DNA of 64,000 nt from Pseudisothecium myosuroides (Eukaryota > Streptophyta > Bryopsida > Hypnales > Lembophyllaceae), in contig OX637288.1 in NCBI GenBank assembly GCA_951799445.1, positions 14,076,501-14,140,500 of the forward strand, written 5' to 3'. Of this stretch, positions 34,311 to 44,779 are shown piece by piece. The position numbers and the translations under genes are program-made. The notes under the pieces are model-generated. The model worked only from the letters and a program-made list of their open reading frames with translations, was not told the origin of the DNA and made no database searches. How positions within the stretch are numbered: position 1 is the first letter of the stretch; every line of letters begins with the position of its first letter.

Positions 34311-36100
34311 TAGGCCCACCCCTTTGACCTGCGGTAGGCAATGTAGAAGGTTAGTAGGCAGAGAACGTTGCTTGCATCGGCAACTCCCCCCACCCCATCT
34401 GCTCCTAGGTAAGTCGGTCGCAGGTGCCCACCTCGCGCTCCCACCCGCTCCCATGCACCTCCCCATTGCTCCCAACGCAGTCGCCATGAAGATTCCCTCC
34501 CTCATGCACTACGTCGATGTTAACGTCCTCTGTGCAATCCGACGCAGTGGACATGTGTCATGGTCGTCTTGCCAATTTGCATTTGTATAATTATGTGGAA
34601 TTGTAGAACATCTCAGGTGGCCATAGAAACTCTTCTAGTGAGCAGACCTCTAAAAAAGCGTAATTGCCTTCATTGAAGTCATCCTCCTCAAGCTCTTCAC
34701 AGTTTGAATCTTTGCCATCAAACAGTTGGAATGGACTATTCACAAATTCGGGGTTAGGTTCTCCAATCTGTATTGTGTTTGTGAAGTAATCATTCTGCTT
34801 TTGTTGACAGAGGATGAGCGGAACAAGAAGCAGTATTGGGTACCCCAAAGTTGTAGTTGCAACTTCAGCAGATGAAATACTCTTGTCTGCAGGAGTTGGA
34901 TCGGCCGCACTTCTTGCTAACAATGCTATCAATCAACAACTGCAATGTACTAGAAGTCCATTCCAAGCAATCTGTAGCAATGAAACCAAAGATGACATTA
35001 TACAATGCAAGACTAATATTGGAATGACAGGAAAGTTGAAGGAAAATAGGAGTACCTCTTTTCCCTTGCGGCTTGACCTCATGCTTGTAATTGTAGCTCT
35101 CTTTGCAAACAAATTAGTCCCTCACACCTCTCATACAATCAAAAGTTTTTTTCTCATGCAATCACAACTACAAACTTCTCATGTACACTTTTAAAGCAAG
35201 TCACAGTGTAGTCTAAAGTTTGGGCTCCAATGTCTATCTACCTTGGTGCATGATAGCAATGCTGCTACAGTGGTAGGTTTCTACACATACAAATGTAGCC
35301 CAACTAGCATTAATTTCAGAGGTAGAGTTGTTGTGAGGTAATGGTTGTAAAATACATTTTTGGAATTCTAAGCATTCTTATTGCAAAGTCATGAATTATG
35401 GTAATACAACTTCAATTTCAACAATTGTCATGAAGTCATGCCTCATATTGTAAAGTATAAAATAGTTTTGTGTAGTAGGGATTGTACTAATCTAGCTAGT
35501 ACAACTGCATTTTGTTGTCAATGCTTGAATGAGTAGCTAAAAATTAGAAGTTGCAGTACTTAGAAGTCATAATTTTAGGTTCTCTGGCTTCAATCTCTTG
35601 TTCAGATGAAATTTCAAACAACAATTTTAATCACGAATTTCCACTCATTCATAAAAATTTCTTCCTTCATGTGCCGACAATGCACTTGCGCATCATTTTC
35701 TTGAGCAGGGAGATTGTCAGTCCCAAAAATTTAATTGAAATGTGGCAAAAAAAAATCGAATTTGCACCGCCATCTCTGCGCGGCTTGCAACTTGCGATAG
35801 AGGCCTTGCCTTATGAGCTAGACTGCCGGATAGAACCCCTCTCCCACCTTGATACCCTCCCCATATCTGCCCCTATACACCACCTAGACAGCCCTTAACC
35901 TCGGCCTAATACCCCCAACCCGAGCAAGCCTCCAAGTAGCCCCGCCCCCTCTTCTGTCTAGATACCCGCCTTCCATCCCGCCTTGCAATAAACCCTCCCA
36001 ACCCCCAACTGTCCAATCCAACCCAATCACAATTCCCTCCCTGTTAGGCCGCCCCCTGATTGGTTGATCTTGCCCCGCTCCCCTCAACCATGTCAGTGAC
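34311..36100. other. Interior of element D, no gene recognised
   Basis: Overlapping frames at 34591-34932 (minus, acidic) and 34814-35194 (plus) have no recognisable domain. A GC-rich patch lies at about 35760-36120. It may hold further old insertions within element D. Confidence 0.35.
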
Positions 36101-36422
36101 TGTACAATGGCCTAGGGCCCGGAATTGCCAAATTCCATCCGATGCCTTCCTCTTTCCTTCATGTTCTGCCCACCTATATTGACCTTCCAAAGTCAAAGGC
36201 TAATTGCATTGCCCCAGCTACCCAAAGAATTGCTTTTGGCAAAAAACATTATAACTTCTACGAAATAAGTTGGATTTCAATGAAACTTACATGCACGCGA
36301 AGCTCATGAGAAACTATACGCACACAAAAAATTTCAAAAAATCAGGTCACGAATCGCGATTCCACGAGCTTGCCCAAAACCCCAAGTGCCCCCCAAGGGA
36401 AATTTGGGGATTTAGGGGTTAA

Positions 36423-36700
36423 TAATTAAAGAATTTTAGTAATTACCTTGGTCATAGGGGGCTGCATCTTTCTAAGGTTAACCCTATAAGGATGTTGTGG
36501 ACTTAACAAATCCAATGGATGACTTCATTGTAAATCATAGAAATAAAGAATGCGCCTATTAGTCCAATAAATGGAGTATTTTGATGGCTATTTTGGTCAT
36601 AGGGGTCCACGTCCTTCTAGAGTTAACCATATAATGATGTGGCAGTCTAAAAGTGTCTAATGGATGACAAAGAAACCTTCTATGTAAGACAAAAATCACA
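36423..36700 (+). repeat. Array of about 145 bp units, right part
   Basis: Two further units (GTTAACCCTATAAGGATG, CCAATGGATGACTTCATT, AATGCGCCTATTAGTCC) continue the array from 27957-28514. Adjacent sequence to about 36800 resembles the inverse of the short elements K and M (TAGTTTGACCCCCATTGAGT). Confidence 0.8.
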
Positions 36701-36959
36701 TCTTTGGAATTTTGTGTCAAAAAGGAAGTCTTGCACAATAGTTTGACCCCCATTGAGTGCTCTCAGTTTTTTTTAAGCAAATGATTTACATAGTACCAAA
36801 CATGTTGATTTCCACGATTACACTGGAAGAAAACTGTGTTGGTTTCAACAAAAACTACTTGATGTTTTTGATGTATCCAACGCAATCACTAATCCAATTT
36901 TCTAAGATTAAAGAATTAGTGGAGTAGTAAATCACCAGTTGAGACCGTCGTCATTGTCA

Positions 36960-37120
36960 CCTTTATGTTTTCACATACAAAGCTCTAGAAGTGCTAAAAT
37001 AGATACCTCAAAAGCCACTTTTTGATATTGTAAACATTTACTATTATTAGATTGGTTAAAACTTTATTTTTTCTTGTCAACAAATGAAAGGAGATTCCAA
37101 CGCACCAAAGAATGTGACAT
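36960..37120 (+). repeat. Repeat shared with 62725-62885
   Basis: Both loci contain AAGCCACTTTTTG or a close match, TTTACTATTATTAGATTGGT, GGAGATTCCAACGCACCA and AATGTGACAT, and both are followed directly by a TTAA-flanked element (K here, J at 62890). Confidence 0.65.
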
Positions 37121-37348
37121 TTAACCTTTGAAACACCAAACTGGTAAACGTGGACATCATTCCTTTTGCACTATATAACATCATCTACTTTAAAACAACC
37201 AAAAGTGTTTACTGGATCAAACTATTATTTATGATCTCCCCTTTCTACACAAAATTTTGAGGATGAATAGTTGCAGTTCTATCCTATCTAGAAGGATTCT
37301 CTCTCATTCATCGACCAAAAAATGGCCGTGGTGTCCTTTATGGGTTAA
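37121..37348. mobile_element. Short TTAA-flanked MITE K, 228 bp
   Basis: TTAA at 37121-37124 and 37345-37348; ends TTAACCTTTGAAACACC and GGTGTCCTTTATGGGTTAA are inverted. It is related to M (38095) by ACGTGGACATCATTCCTTTT and CATTCATCGACCAAAAAATG, and to inverted fragments at 36640-36800 and 49160-49390. Confidence 0.8.
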
Positions 37349-37372
37349 ATACCATATGCAAAACTTAAATGA

Positions 37373-38094
37373 TTAAACCTTAAAGGACGGACCCGTGACC
37401 ATTGATTTCAAGCCTCACTGCCTATTAGTCAGTTTTCTACCATTTTGCAACTAGATATGAATAAAAAAATTTATATTTGTTTTTTAGAGATGGAACTACA
37501 TGTCTTCTATACTTCATAAATATTTTAGATTTTTTTGAGAATTTTTGAAGAAAAAGTAAAGAAAAATCATATCAAATAGAAAAATATTTCAAAAAATCAA
37601 AAAGTTTCACCATGTGTGTATATTGCGGTGACAAACATCATGGTGTACACTCAATTTCCGTATCATTCTATAATTAGAAAATAATAGACATTGAAAATGC
37701 ATCCAAAGTTCAAATTGCAATAAAATATTCAATAATAAGAATTTTCAAAATTCAAATTGGAGTAGAAACTAGAGTAGAAATGACCTTCATTTTGTTAGTT
37801 GGATTCAAATTCAAAAAATATCATTTTTCTGGAGAAATTTCAAATTTAGAGCAAGGAGTAACAACTTCCCAAAATACACTAAAATAGCATATTTTGTGAT
37901 CCTATTTTTTTAACTAACTTCTCATTTACATGAAGACAAACACTGGTATGACTATAAACTCAATTGAAGACTCTTCATAACCCATCATGAAAGGTCAACA
38001 ACAAAAAAGTGGATGAAAGAATGCTTCCAATCTCTGTATAGACCACAGTATTGTCATTCAGAAGCCACAAAATGGCTTTGGCGGCGTTACTAAG
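37373..38094 (+). mobile_element. Element L, related to E, right end uncertain
   Basis: It starts TTAAACCTTAAAGGACGG. Its interior shares AATTTTCAAAATTCAAATTGGAGTAGAAAC and CCTTCATTTTGTTAGT-like phrases with E (47594-48457). No clear inverted right end before the TTAA of M at 38095, so it may be truncated. Confidence 0.5.
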
Positions 38095-38335
38095 TTAACC
38101 CTTGAATGCCGAGCTGGTGACCGTGGAAATCATCCCTTTTGCAACTATGTGACATCATCTACTATAAAATATTCAAAAGTGCTCATTGGAAGTCAAACTA
38201 CTGTGCAAGATCTCCCCTTTTTGTACAAAATTCTAAGGATGAACAATCGCATTTTTGTCCTACATGCAAAGATTCTTTGTCATTCATCGGCCAGAAAATG
38301 GCCGCTGCATCGTTCAAGGGTTCAAGGTTTTTTTG
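38095..38335. mobile_element. Short TTAA-flanked MITE M
   Basis: It starts TTAACCCTTGAATGCC and ends near CGTTCAAGGGTTCAA, where the right TTAA has become TTCAA. Same subfamily as K. Confidence 0.6.
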
Positions 38336-38554
38336 GTAGAGGTTCTAAAATAGTTTTTTTTCCTTTCCTAGGTTAAGACGTCCAAGAGAGCCGGACTAAT
38401 GCACCTTTTTTTCCTATTTTTATTTTATTTTAATGGCCACCGTTCCTTTTTAAAAAAAATTTAAAAAAAAAACAGCTTCTTCAGTGGAGGTATGTTTCCA
38501 AAGTGATGATGGCGGTTTCAGGCAGGGGGCGCTTTGGGGGCTACCCACCTTACT

Positions 38555-39705
38555 ACCGTGACTGAAATCGAGATTCCGCCTATGCCCGCAATCCTCGTCG
38601 TCAGATCCGTTTGCGATTGCCGTATTTCGCCGAATCCCTAGAAATCGTGTGTAACTTACCCATGAACGTTGCCGGCTCCGTTGCTTGAGATTGTGTGAAC
38701 GCAATTGACGTTGTGCAACTGACGATGAGGAGGTAACTAGCTAAGCGATGGATCCTGGCACCAAAGACCGCCTGCTTCGCAACATCACCATCGCCGCCAC
38801 GGCATTCTCCGCCGCGCTTCTTCTCTCGGCCGACTACGGACCCCAGCCGCACGCGCTCTCGTCGTTCTCCAACTCTGTTCGGGGGATCAAGGACTGGTTC
38901 TGGACGCCTTCGCAGGACGAGCAAGCCGAGCTCCAGCGCCGTCTCTCGCGCAAGCCCCCTTCGAAGGATCAGTAGGCACGCGCTGGACGGAACTCGCCGC
39001 GAACGACGTTCTCTAGGTTTTGTTGACATTTTAGGTTAGTTCTCTCAGCTCTACGTACTGGTCTTGTTTATGATGTTGTGTTAGAATTTTCTGTCACGTT
39101 GGATCTGTTCGCTGGCTGTGAGTGTGATCAACATGACGAGGGGATCGTGTTGTGATTGTGATCAGCTTGATTAATGTGGGTTTCTTGTTTGTTGCCTTGA
39201 TGGTATATTGAGAGCCTCTTCTGTGATGAAAGCGTACATGCGATTTAGTGAGTTTTAAAATTCGAGGCTTTTAATGGGGAATGGGGATGTGCACATCGCG
39301 TTTAGGGTTTGGACATGGAAGTGTTTAAATTCGTTTGCCTTCTCCGCCACTTGGATGGTGGCACTGTGTTGAATTGATTGTTGGCGGTCGATCAAGTGAG
39401 CATTGGTTAGTGATAATTACCGCTTGGGGTCCTCGAAGGTTATATTCAGAAGAATGTTGTGATGGGTCAATTTCATTGTAATACTCTTTTTAGTCCGTTC
39501 AGCAAAGATTGAAACCCTGTGTTGTCATCAGTGGATTTCAGATCTAGTTGAATGCGATGCTTCCCATTGTGAAAGTCCAATGTGGGAATGTGGGAGTAGA
39601 CACTAAAGTATGCAACATTAAACTTGTCTGTCATCTCTCTCGCCCACTTGGGTAATGGCACCACATGGAATTGAACATCAAGCTGTGCATCCTCTCTCAT
39701 GTTTG
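38555..39705. repeat. Segmental duplication, copy 2 (partner 195-1945)
   Basis: Colinear with copy 1: leader, small reading frame, TTTTAGGTTAGTTCTCTCAG flank, GTGATCAACATGACG, GATCTAGTTGAATGCGATGC and AGTAGACACTAAAGTATGCA. Because its small reading frame is intact, this copy is the better candidate for the functional locus. Confidence 0.85.
38748..38975 (+). CDS. Small single-pass membrane protein, 75 residues, family unknown
   Basis: The frame runs from ATGGATCCTGGC to TAG. It encodes a charged N-terminus (MDPGTKDRLLRN), a hydrophobic segment at about residues 13-29 (ITIAATAFSAALLLS), a Pro-rich turn (GPQPHAL), an aromatic stretch (IKDWFWTP) and a charged C-terminal tail (QAELQRRLSRKPPSKDQ). 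This layout suits a small tail- or signal-anchored protein, possibly of an organelle membrane. I do not recognise the family. The coding part is GC-rich compared with its surroundings, and the frame is destroyed in copy 1 at 394. The acetyltransferase lies 1.0 kb downstream on the same strand. Confidence 0.65.
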   Translation: MDPGTKDRLLRNITIAATAFSAALLLSADYGPQPHALSSFSNSVRGIKDWFWTPSQDEQAELQRRLSRKPPSKDQ

Positions 39706-39976
39706 TTCATTGTCTCACCTAAGCAAACTAGCTATATTTTTAGACAAGATAAGTACTGCTTCGGGTCCGCAAAGCATTTATGAGTAGCAAGTTTAATCAC
39801 ATTCTCTTTCAGCGCCCATTCATCAAGGTCTGAAATGCACTGTTTTAAGGGATTTGTGATCATATACCTTCGCGGCGTTTGTACAGGCAAATGGGGATAA
39901 CTGCTGCGTGAAAATGTGAGTGAGGAATCTCATGTGATCAATTTTTTTGTGTTTTTTGCAGCAGGAAATTCTACCC

Positions 39977-40876
39977 ATGGCTGTAACGGTTCGGCTGGCC
40001 ACCCGGCTTGATATCCCGCTTTTAAACTTGATGGTCCATGAGCTCGCTGAGGTAGAAGGTATGGCATCCGGCTGCGAGTCTACCGCTGCCAGGCTTGGCG
40101 AGCTCCTCTTCACCCACGCGCCATTTCAAGGACCCACTGTCTTCATTCTCGAGGTTGATCAGCCTGCGAAAAAGGGAGAGCAATCCAAAGAGGAAGATGG
40201 TACGTCCGACACTGTTGTGACAAAGCTCAAAAAAGAGACATCGCCATTGCTTGAAGAGGAATACCCTGAAGGCGGTGGGCAAGGAAGTGCAGAGTCGGTG
40301 GAATTGATGCTGTTTAGATCCGTAAGCAATGTGAAGTACGAAGGGAAATTTTTGAGTGAGGTTGGTCCGCCGAGGTTTTCAGGAATCCATTTGCAAACCA
40401 CGGACATGGAGGAGCCTGTTTTGGAGATTTTTCGATCCGACAGTGATGTCAATCTCAAAGAACATGACGCCCCTGTTGCAATGCCAGAGGATGTGAAACC
40501 AGAAGTGGTGGGTGAATTGAGATGTGTGGTAGAGGACCCCGAGGTCGAGACATTTCGTTCGCCGTGTACAGCTTCTAAAGTTGTTGCTGGCTTTCTTCAC
40601 GTTTTTCCCAACTTCTCGACCTACCTTTGCAAGCCAGGGCTGTTAATGGAGGCGCTCTACATCAGGAAACCCTACCGACATCTGGGGTTGGGGAAAATGT
40701 TCCTCAAGAAGATTGCCAAGGAGGCTGTTAAGCTGGGGATGGAGAGGATGGAATGGGGCGTATTGTACTCCAACGACCCTGCCATCAAATTTTGTGAAGG
40801 TTTAGGTGCCGGAATCAAGCCTGGATTTCGGCGTTGTGCCATCAATGGCCAAGCTCTTGCCAATTGCGAGCCCTAG
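39977..40876 (+). CDS. GNAT-family N-acetyltransferase, NATA/SSAT-like, 299 residues
   Basis: The start chosen is ATG 39977, 13-16 bases after a strong intron acceptor (TTTTTTGCAG), so the 5' leader is probably spliced while the coding sequence is one exon. The N-terminus (VTVRLATRLDIPLLNLMVHE) and residues 200-297 (AGFLHVFPNFSTYL, then YIRKPYRHLGLGKMFLKKIA, ERMEWGVLYSNDPAIKF, GLGAG) follow plant NATA1-like and animal spermidine/spermine acetyltransferases, which acetylate small amines with acetyl-CoA. The acetyl-CoA loop RHLGLGK is at 234-240. Two oddities: an acidic insert at about 63-199, longer than in known relatives, containing three spaced FRS motifs (113-115, 152-154, 193-195); and Cys273 where the family has the general-acid Tyr (FYE). 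Substrate and activity are therefore uncertain; a cytosolic enzyme is inferred. Confidence 0.85.
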   Translation: MAVTVRLATRLDIPLLNLMVHELAEVEGMASGCESTAARLGELLFTHAPFQGPTVFILEVDQPAKKGEQSKEEDGTSDTVVTKLKKETSPLLEEEYPEGGGQGSAESVELMLFRSVSNVKYEGKFLSEVGPPRFSGIHLQTTDMEEPVLEIFRSDSDVNLKEHDAPVAMPEDVKPEVVGELRCVVEDPEVETFRSPCTASKVVAGFLHVFPNFSTYLCKPGLLMEALYIRKPYRHLGLGKMFLKKIAKEAVKLGMERMEWGVLYSNDPAIKFCEGLGAGIKPGFRRCAINGQALANCEP

Positions 40877-42131
40877 CTTCCTAGTGTACTTCCTCTTCCA
40901 AGTCTTTTCATCTGTAAACCCTTTCCTACTGTGGAGATAAGGTTCTTGAAATGACCATTTGGAAGTTTCTTGTCCAAATTCATGCCAGGGAAGGAAGCTT
41001 GCAAGTCGTTGACCAGCATGGCCGATGCAGATATCGTCACTTTCAGTTCCTTCCTTTTGCTGTGCCACAATTTTGTTCCAAAAAGAGTTATTGGGCAGTT
41101 ATGGGCAGATTAGGGGCTCATAAACCACCTTCGGGACATAATCTTATATGGGTTATAATGTTTTTCTAATAGCAAACAATCACTGCTCAGGATTATCTCT
41201 TTTCACTTCGAAAATAATTTATGTTAAGCCAATTGCAGCCACATTGTAGGCACGATGATTGAGCGACTTGCTCCACATACAGGGTAGCAGACGTAGTCTA
41301 TGCTGTGGTCACAATTAATGACAACCCTTGCCTGTTTGTACTCTCAACCCAAGTGAATACATATTCAAGGTTTGATTACCCCTAATCCCCTCTAATTGTG
41401 GTTCCGAATGATTGCTGCAGAATAGGGGTTTAAGTTCACAACTGATTTTCTTCAAGGTAACATCCCCTATCATCTCACCTTCATTTCTCAATTCCACAAT
41501 CCCGGTGTACAAAAAGTCTACTTCTAGTACCAGTCCAAATTGTATAAACATTCTACAATTGAAAAGCTACAGTTTAAGTTGTTTAACGTAATCCTACTGA
41601 ACCTCCCTCCAATCTCAACCCTCCATCTTGGTGAGGATTATTTTCTGTAAAAGTATAGATATTCGTCCTTGGATTGAATGTACCCTTGGGAAGTTATAAC
41701 AACCTCAGAAAAAAGCCACAGGACAGGGAGTCAGGGACATGAAAATAAATGGATAGACACTTTATTTGGAAACTTCAATGACAAGTGACAACAGAAATGG
41801 CAAACAACAAACAGAGTTGCCATCTCCTTGAATTGGAACTCCGAATTCGCTGTGGGGTGGTCTTGGACATTCCCTCGCAGCCGCCGGCTCATTCAATTTC
41901 TTCCAGTTCTCTCAGGAACTCACTTATTACTACTAATTCAATCCACTCAAAATTACATTTCGTGGAGTTGCCGAGGAAGAGGAACTAAGTCGAAGGAGTC
42001 GTCTAATTCCCTTCGAGAGAGCTCGATCTCACCAGATCCACACACCCAGAGAATTCGAATATTCGAATATTTCATAAGATGTGGATCCCTCAACTCACTG
42101 CCAATGTCGTAGTAGTTACAAATCATTTGAG
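40877..42131. other. Region between convergent genes, no further gene seen
   Basis: The acetyltransferase (plus) and the pectinesterase (minus) converge here, so both 3' untranslated regions should lie in this stretch. Short frames on both strands (for example 41315-41551 and 41828-42112) show no domain. Confidence 0.5.
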
Positions 42132-44579
42132 TTACGCCGGGACGATCCAAGACTTGCCATCCACGAAATCCCACGTCAAGAATGGGGCCGCTTCTTTGGC
42201 GGTCAAGTCATGGGACCAGGCCACCCGCCCAGTTGTGTTGGCGCCCACTCCTGTGCACATGTACTGCCCGTAGTACACCGTCCTGTTTGCACACGGCATT
42301 CACCACATCAGCTCTTGCCTAGCTCTGAAACCACGAAACTATGCCATGGTCCTTACGTAAACTACGAAAAACTCTTGATTCAAAGTCGCAATCAACACTG
42401 AGCTCTACTTGCACTGCTTTCGAGGGCACATGGGCTTCTACATTCTAAAAGTGCGTGTTCACAACTTGACATCTGATCGGCATGTTGTCTTCACAATGTG
42501 TGGACGTGAAAATCTACAGAGTATGCAACTTGACGTACGGATGCTGTATGAGGATTTACAGGGGACGTGCAAATACAGAATGTGCAGCTTGACATACTAA
42601 AGTTGTCCCGAGGAACACAGTATGAGGCTAACACATGGAATATTCTATTACCGAGGGTGCAATTAGAGAGGGTGGAGTGTATCCAGAGTGCGGCACTAAC
42701 ATCAGTTGCCTATTTGCTGAAAAAGCCCACTTTCGTAGTCTTCGAGGTCCAAAGCTCAATCAATATTTGTCAACCAAAGCATGGAAAAAACAAAACAGGA
42801 CATGGAGAAAGGGACGTACTTTTGTCTGGCGGGGTCCAACCAGTCGAACCATCCAGCAGGGATGATAGGCGCGTTCAGCTGGGTGTAGGAGAACACCACC
42901 TTCGAGTAGGGTCCCCATGCACGGCCCAAGTAGATGGGTCCGTTGCCGGTGACCAAGCAGTTCACGAAGGAAAACCCACTCATCTCATTCTTCGTCGTTT
43001 TCTTCTGGGCAGTCAGGGAACCGCTGCCAGGGTTGGCAATCGACTCCAAATGGCATTTCTGCAGCACCAGCACAACAATTTTCAGCCTGATACCGACAAA
43101 CCACCCAATTCAGTTGGCCCTTCATGCAAACCGAGATATTGAGCAAAAAAACTCCATTTGCACAAGGGAGCTTTAAGAGTGTACCATGGAGGAAATGTAA
43201 CTGAGTTTACCATCTCAAGTGAACCATTACCACCTCCTATGTGCTAAACTCCCTTTCATTAGAATGATGGTAATCTCTTAAAGCTCCCTTATGTTGTGTT
43301 GATCTTAAAACAAAATACTAGTCATCCCGATTCATATAGAATTCATTTTCCCTTCATGACAACCGAGAGTTTGAGCAAAAAGATCGAGCTCCATCTATAA
43401 TTGAAAACAGAGTACTAGTCATCGTCCCGACTTATAAATAATTCATTAGGTTCTTCATGCAACCCGCTCCGAGAATTTGAGAGTACGTGGATGTACATCG
43501 TAGTAGGAGAGACCAGCTCCGAAGACGAAATCGATGGAGCCCTTGATGTAGCAATCCTTGAAGTAATGCCTTCCTGCCTTGTCATACAACGTGTCCTGAG
43601 CTCCCAGGAACCCCACCCGATAGAACTGCGCGTAGTCGCCCTCAATTCGGAACGCCACGGCTTGCTGTCCCACCGCGCCTCCAACAGGAGCCGGGCTAGT
43701 GTTCTGTGAAATTCGCCACACGTGACAGCACAGAATTAGTATCATCGATCACTCACTGGGGAATTCTCTTCATCCTAAAGTGTCGTTCGAATGTTGAAGT
43801 TTAGTGGCAAACGAAAATGGTGGATTCGATCGATCCCGGCCAGTACTAACCGAGAAGGTGATGTCAATAGCAGTGAAGTAGTTCGACAAGATAGCAACAG
43901 AGGCACTCTTGGACGTACTGCCAGCACTCTCCGCGGTGTCGCCATACTCAATTATCGTCGTCGAAGCGCTCACGCCCTGGAACGTAATTTTGCCCTTCTT
44001 CGCAATCACCGTCACCTTCTCTCTGAAACCACCACATTTGGGAACACAATTCAATCAACACCGGAATGAAAAACAAGTCACCTCTACCCTGGTATCTTAC
44101 CAAACTCAGTGCCTTGCAGTATTTCAACCAAACTCAGTGCCTGGAACTCTTACCAAACTCGATCAATGACTTCGAATTGAACCAAATTCAATGACTTGGA
44201 ATTCAGGCACATTAATTCAGGAGTGTGCAAGCAGTTAGTGTAGGATTGGAGCATACATGTAGGTGCCTTCGTAGATGTAGATGAGGCAGTGCTCGGTACT
44301 GCCGTCAGGAATGGACTTCACCGCAGCCTTCACTTTGGAGTACTCAGCACCGGAGCCTTTCTTCCCCACGTAGCGAACACACGACGGTGCCTTCGCCGGA
44401 CTGGCGGCCACTGTCACGTCCGGCACGGTGGAGGCGGCAGCCACCCGGGAATCGTACAAGGCACCGTGCGCGTCCAGCCAGCGCTGATAGTCTTCCGCCG
44501 AACTTAACTCCTGTGCGGATGTAACCATCACCGCCATGACCATCACCAACACACACAAGTACACACCACGGACCGCCAT
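42132..44579 (-). CDS. Pectinesterase (pectin methylesterase), five exons, 363 residues
   Basis: The minus-strand exons 44579-44257, 44022-43851, 43703-43497, 43058-42820 and 42282-42132 join in frame with GT-AG introns and end in TAA (42134-42132). The Met at 44579 starts a hydrophobic signal peptide ([17 protein letters not shown], cleavage near residue 23), so I prefer it to the longer open frame upstream. All conserved pectinesterase blocks are present: GTYIE (105-109), QAVAFR (Gln179), GAQDTLY (Gln201, Asp202), IDFVFG (Asp223, the nucleophile) and YLGRAW (Arg280, Trp282). The C-terminus has [16 protein letters not shown] and DGKSWI. The enzyme removes methyl esters from cell-wall homogalacturonan in the apoplast. 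There is no N-terminal inhibitor-like PRO domain, so it belongs to the PRO-less class, near Arabidopsis PME15/53/68 by motif wording. It should be active. Confidence 0.93.
43164..43290. repeat. Inverted repeat in intron 3 of the pectinesterase
   Basis: Perfect 16-base arms AAGGGAGCTTTAAGAG (43164-43179) and its inverse (43275-43290) enclose about 95 bases. Next to it, 43305-43350 and 43405-43450 are an imperfect direct repeat (AAAACAAAATACTAGTCATC / AAAACAGAGTACTAGTCATC), so this intron grew by local duplication and perhaps a small MITE. Confidence 0.75.
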
Positions 44580-44762
44580 TGCACCTGGCTTTGGAAATTG
44601 GCACTTGAAGGATCTGTCAGTACACTCACGAATGCATGTACGTAGTTTATACCGCTCAAAGCATAGTACCAATTTCCAAGCCTAACTTGTAGCCTGCAAG
44701 CTCCAGACTTGGCCGCACGTCCAAGTTCGATAGAGATGCTTAACTCAACAACAGCAATTAGT

Positions 44763-44769
44763 CTTTATA
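44763..44769 (-). promoter_or_regulatory. Candidate TATA box of the pectinesterase gene
   Basis: TATAAAG on the minus strand lies about 185 bases upstream of the ATG at 44579, compatible with a leader of about 150 bases. Confidence 0.5.
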
Positions 44770-44779
44770 AGAGCTCCCT

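Larger units (their letters stand above)
28515..36422 (-). mobile_element. piggyBac-superfamily element D carrying a decayed transposase
   Basis: TTAA at 28515-28518 and 36419-36422; ends TTAACCCCTAAATCCC and GGGGATTTAGGGGTTAA. The left 250 bases match the cores of B and I (AACTACCATTT, AACCATAGGATCTTG, then TGGTAAAAATTTCATGA). The right 200 bases match the right end of B (AAAAAATCAGGTCA, then GAGCTTGCCCAAA). Inside lies a minus-strand piggyBac transposase pseudogene (29835-31770). The 7.9 kb length reflects later insertions: a CACTA-like MITE at 31213-31362 and a long inverted-repeat element at 31950-34310. Both flanks belong to one tandem array, which shows the original target. This is the only member in the window with transposase remains. 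Confidence 0.85.

Noticed and set aside
34591..35194. Overlapping plus and minus frames as a gene
   Set aside because: No domain, opposite strands both open, position inside element D between other insertions.
39947..39976. Longer acetyltransferase start upstream of ATG 39977
   Set aside because: The extra codons begin at a TTG and run through a polypyrimidine tract and intron acceptor, so they are intronic.
44580..44672. Pectinesterase start upstream of 44579
   Set aside because: The upstream in-frame residues are basic and cysteine-rich and would bury the signal peptide; the Met at 44579 gives a normal secretory start.
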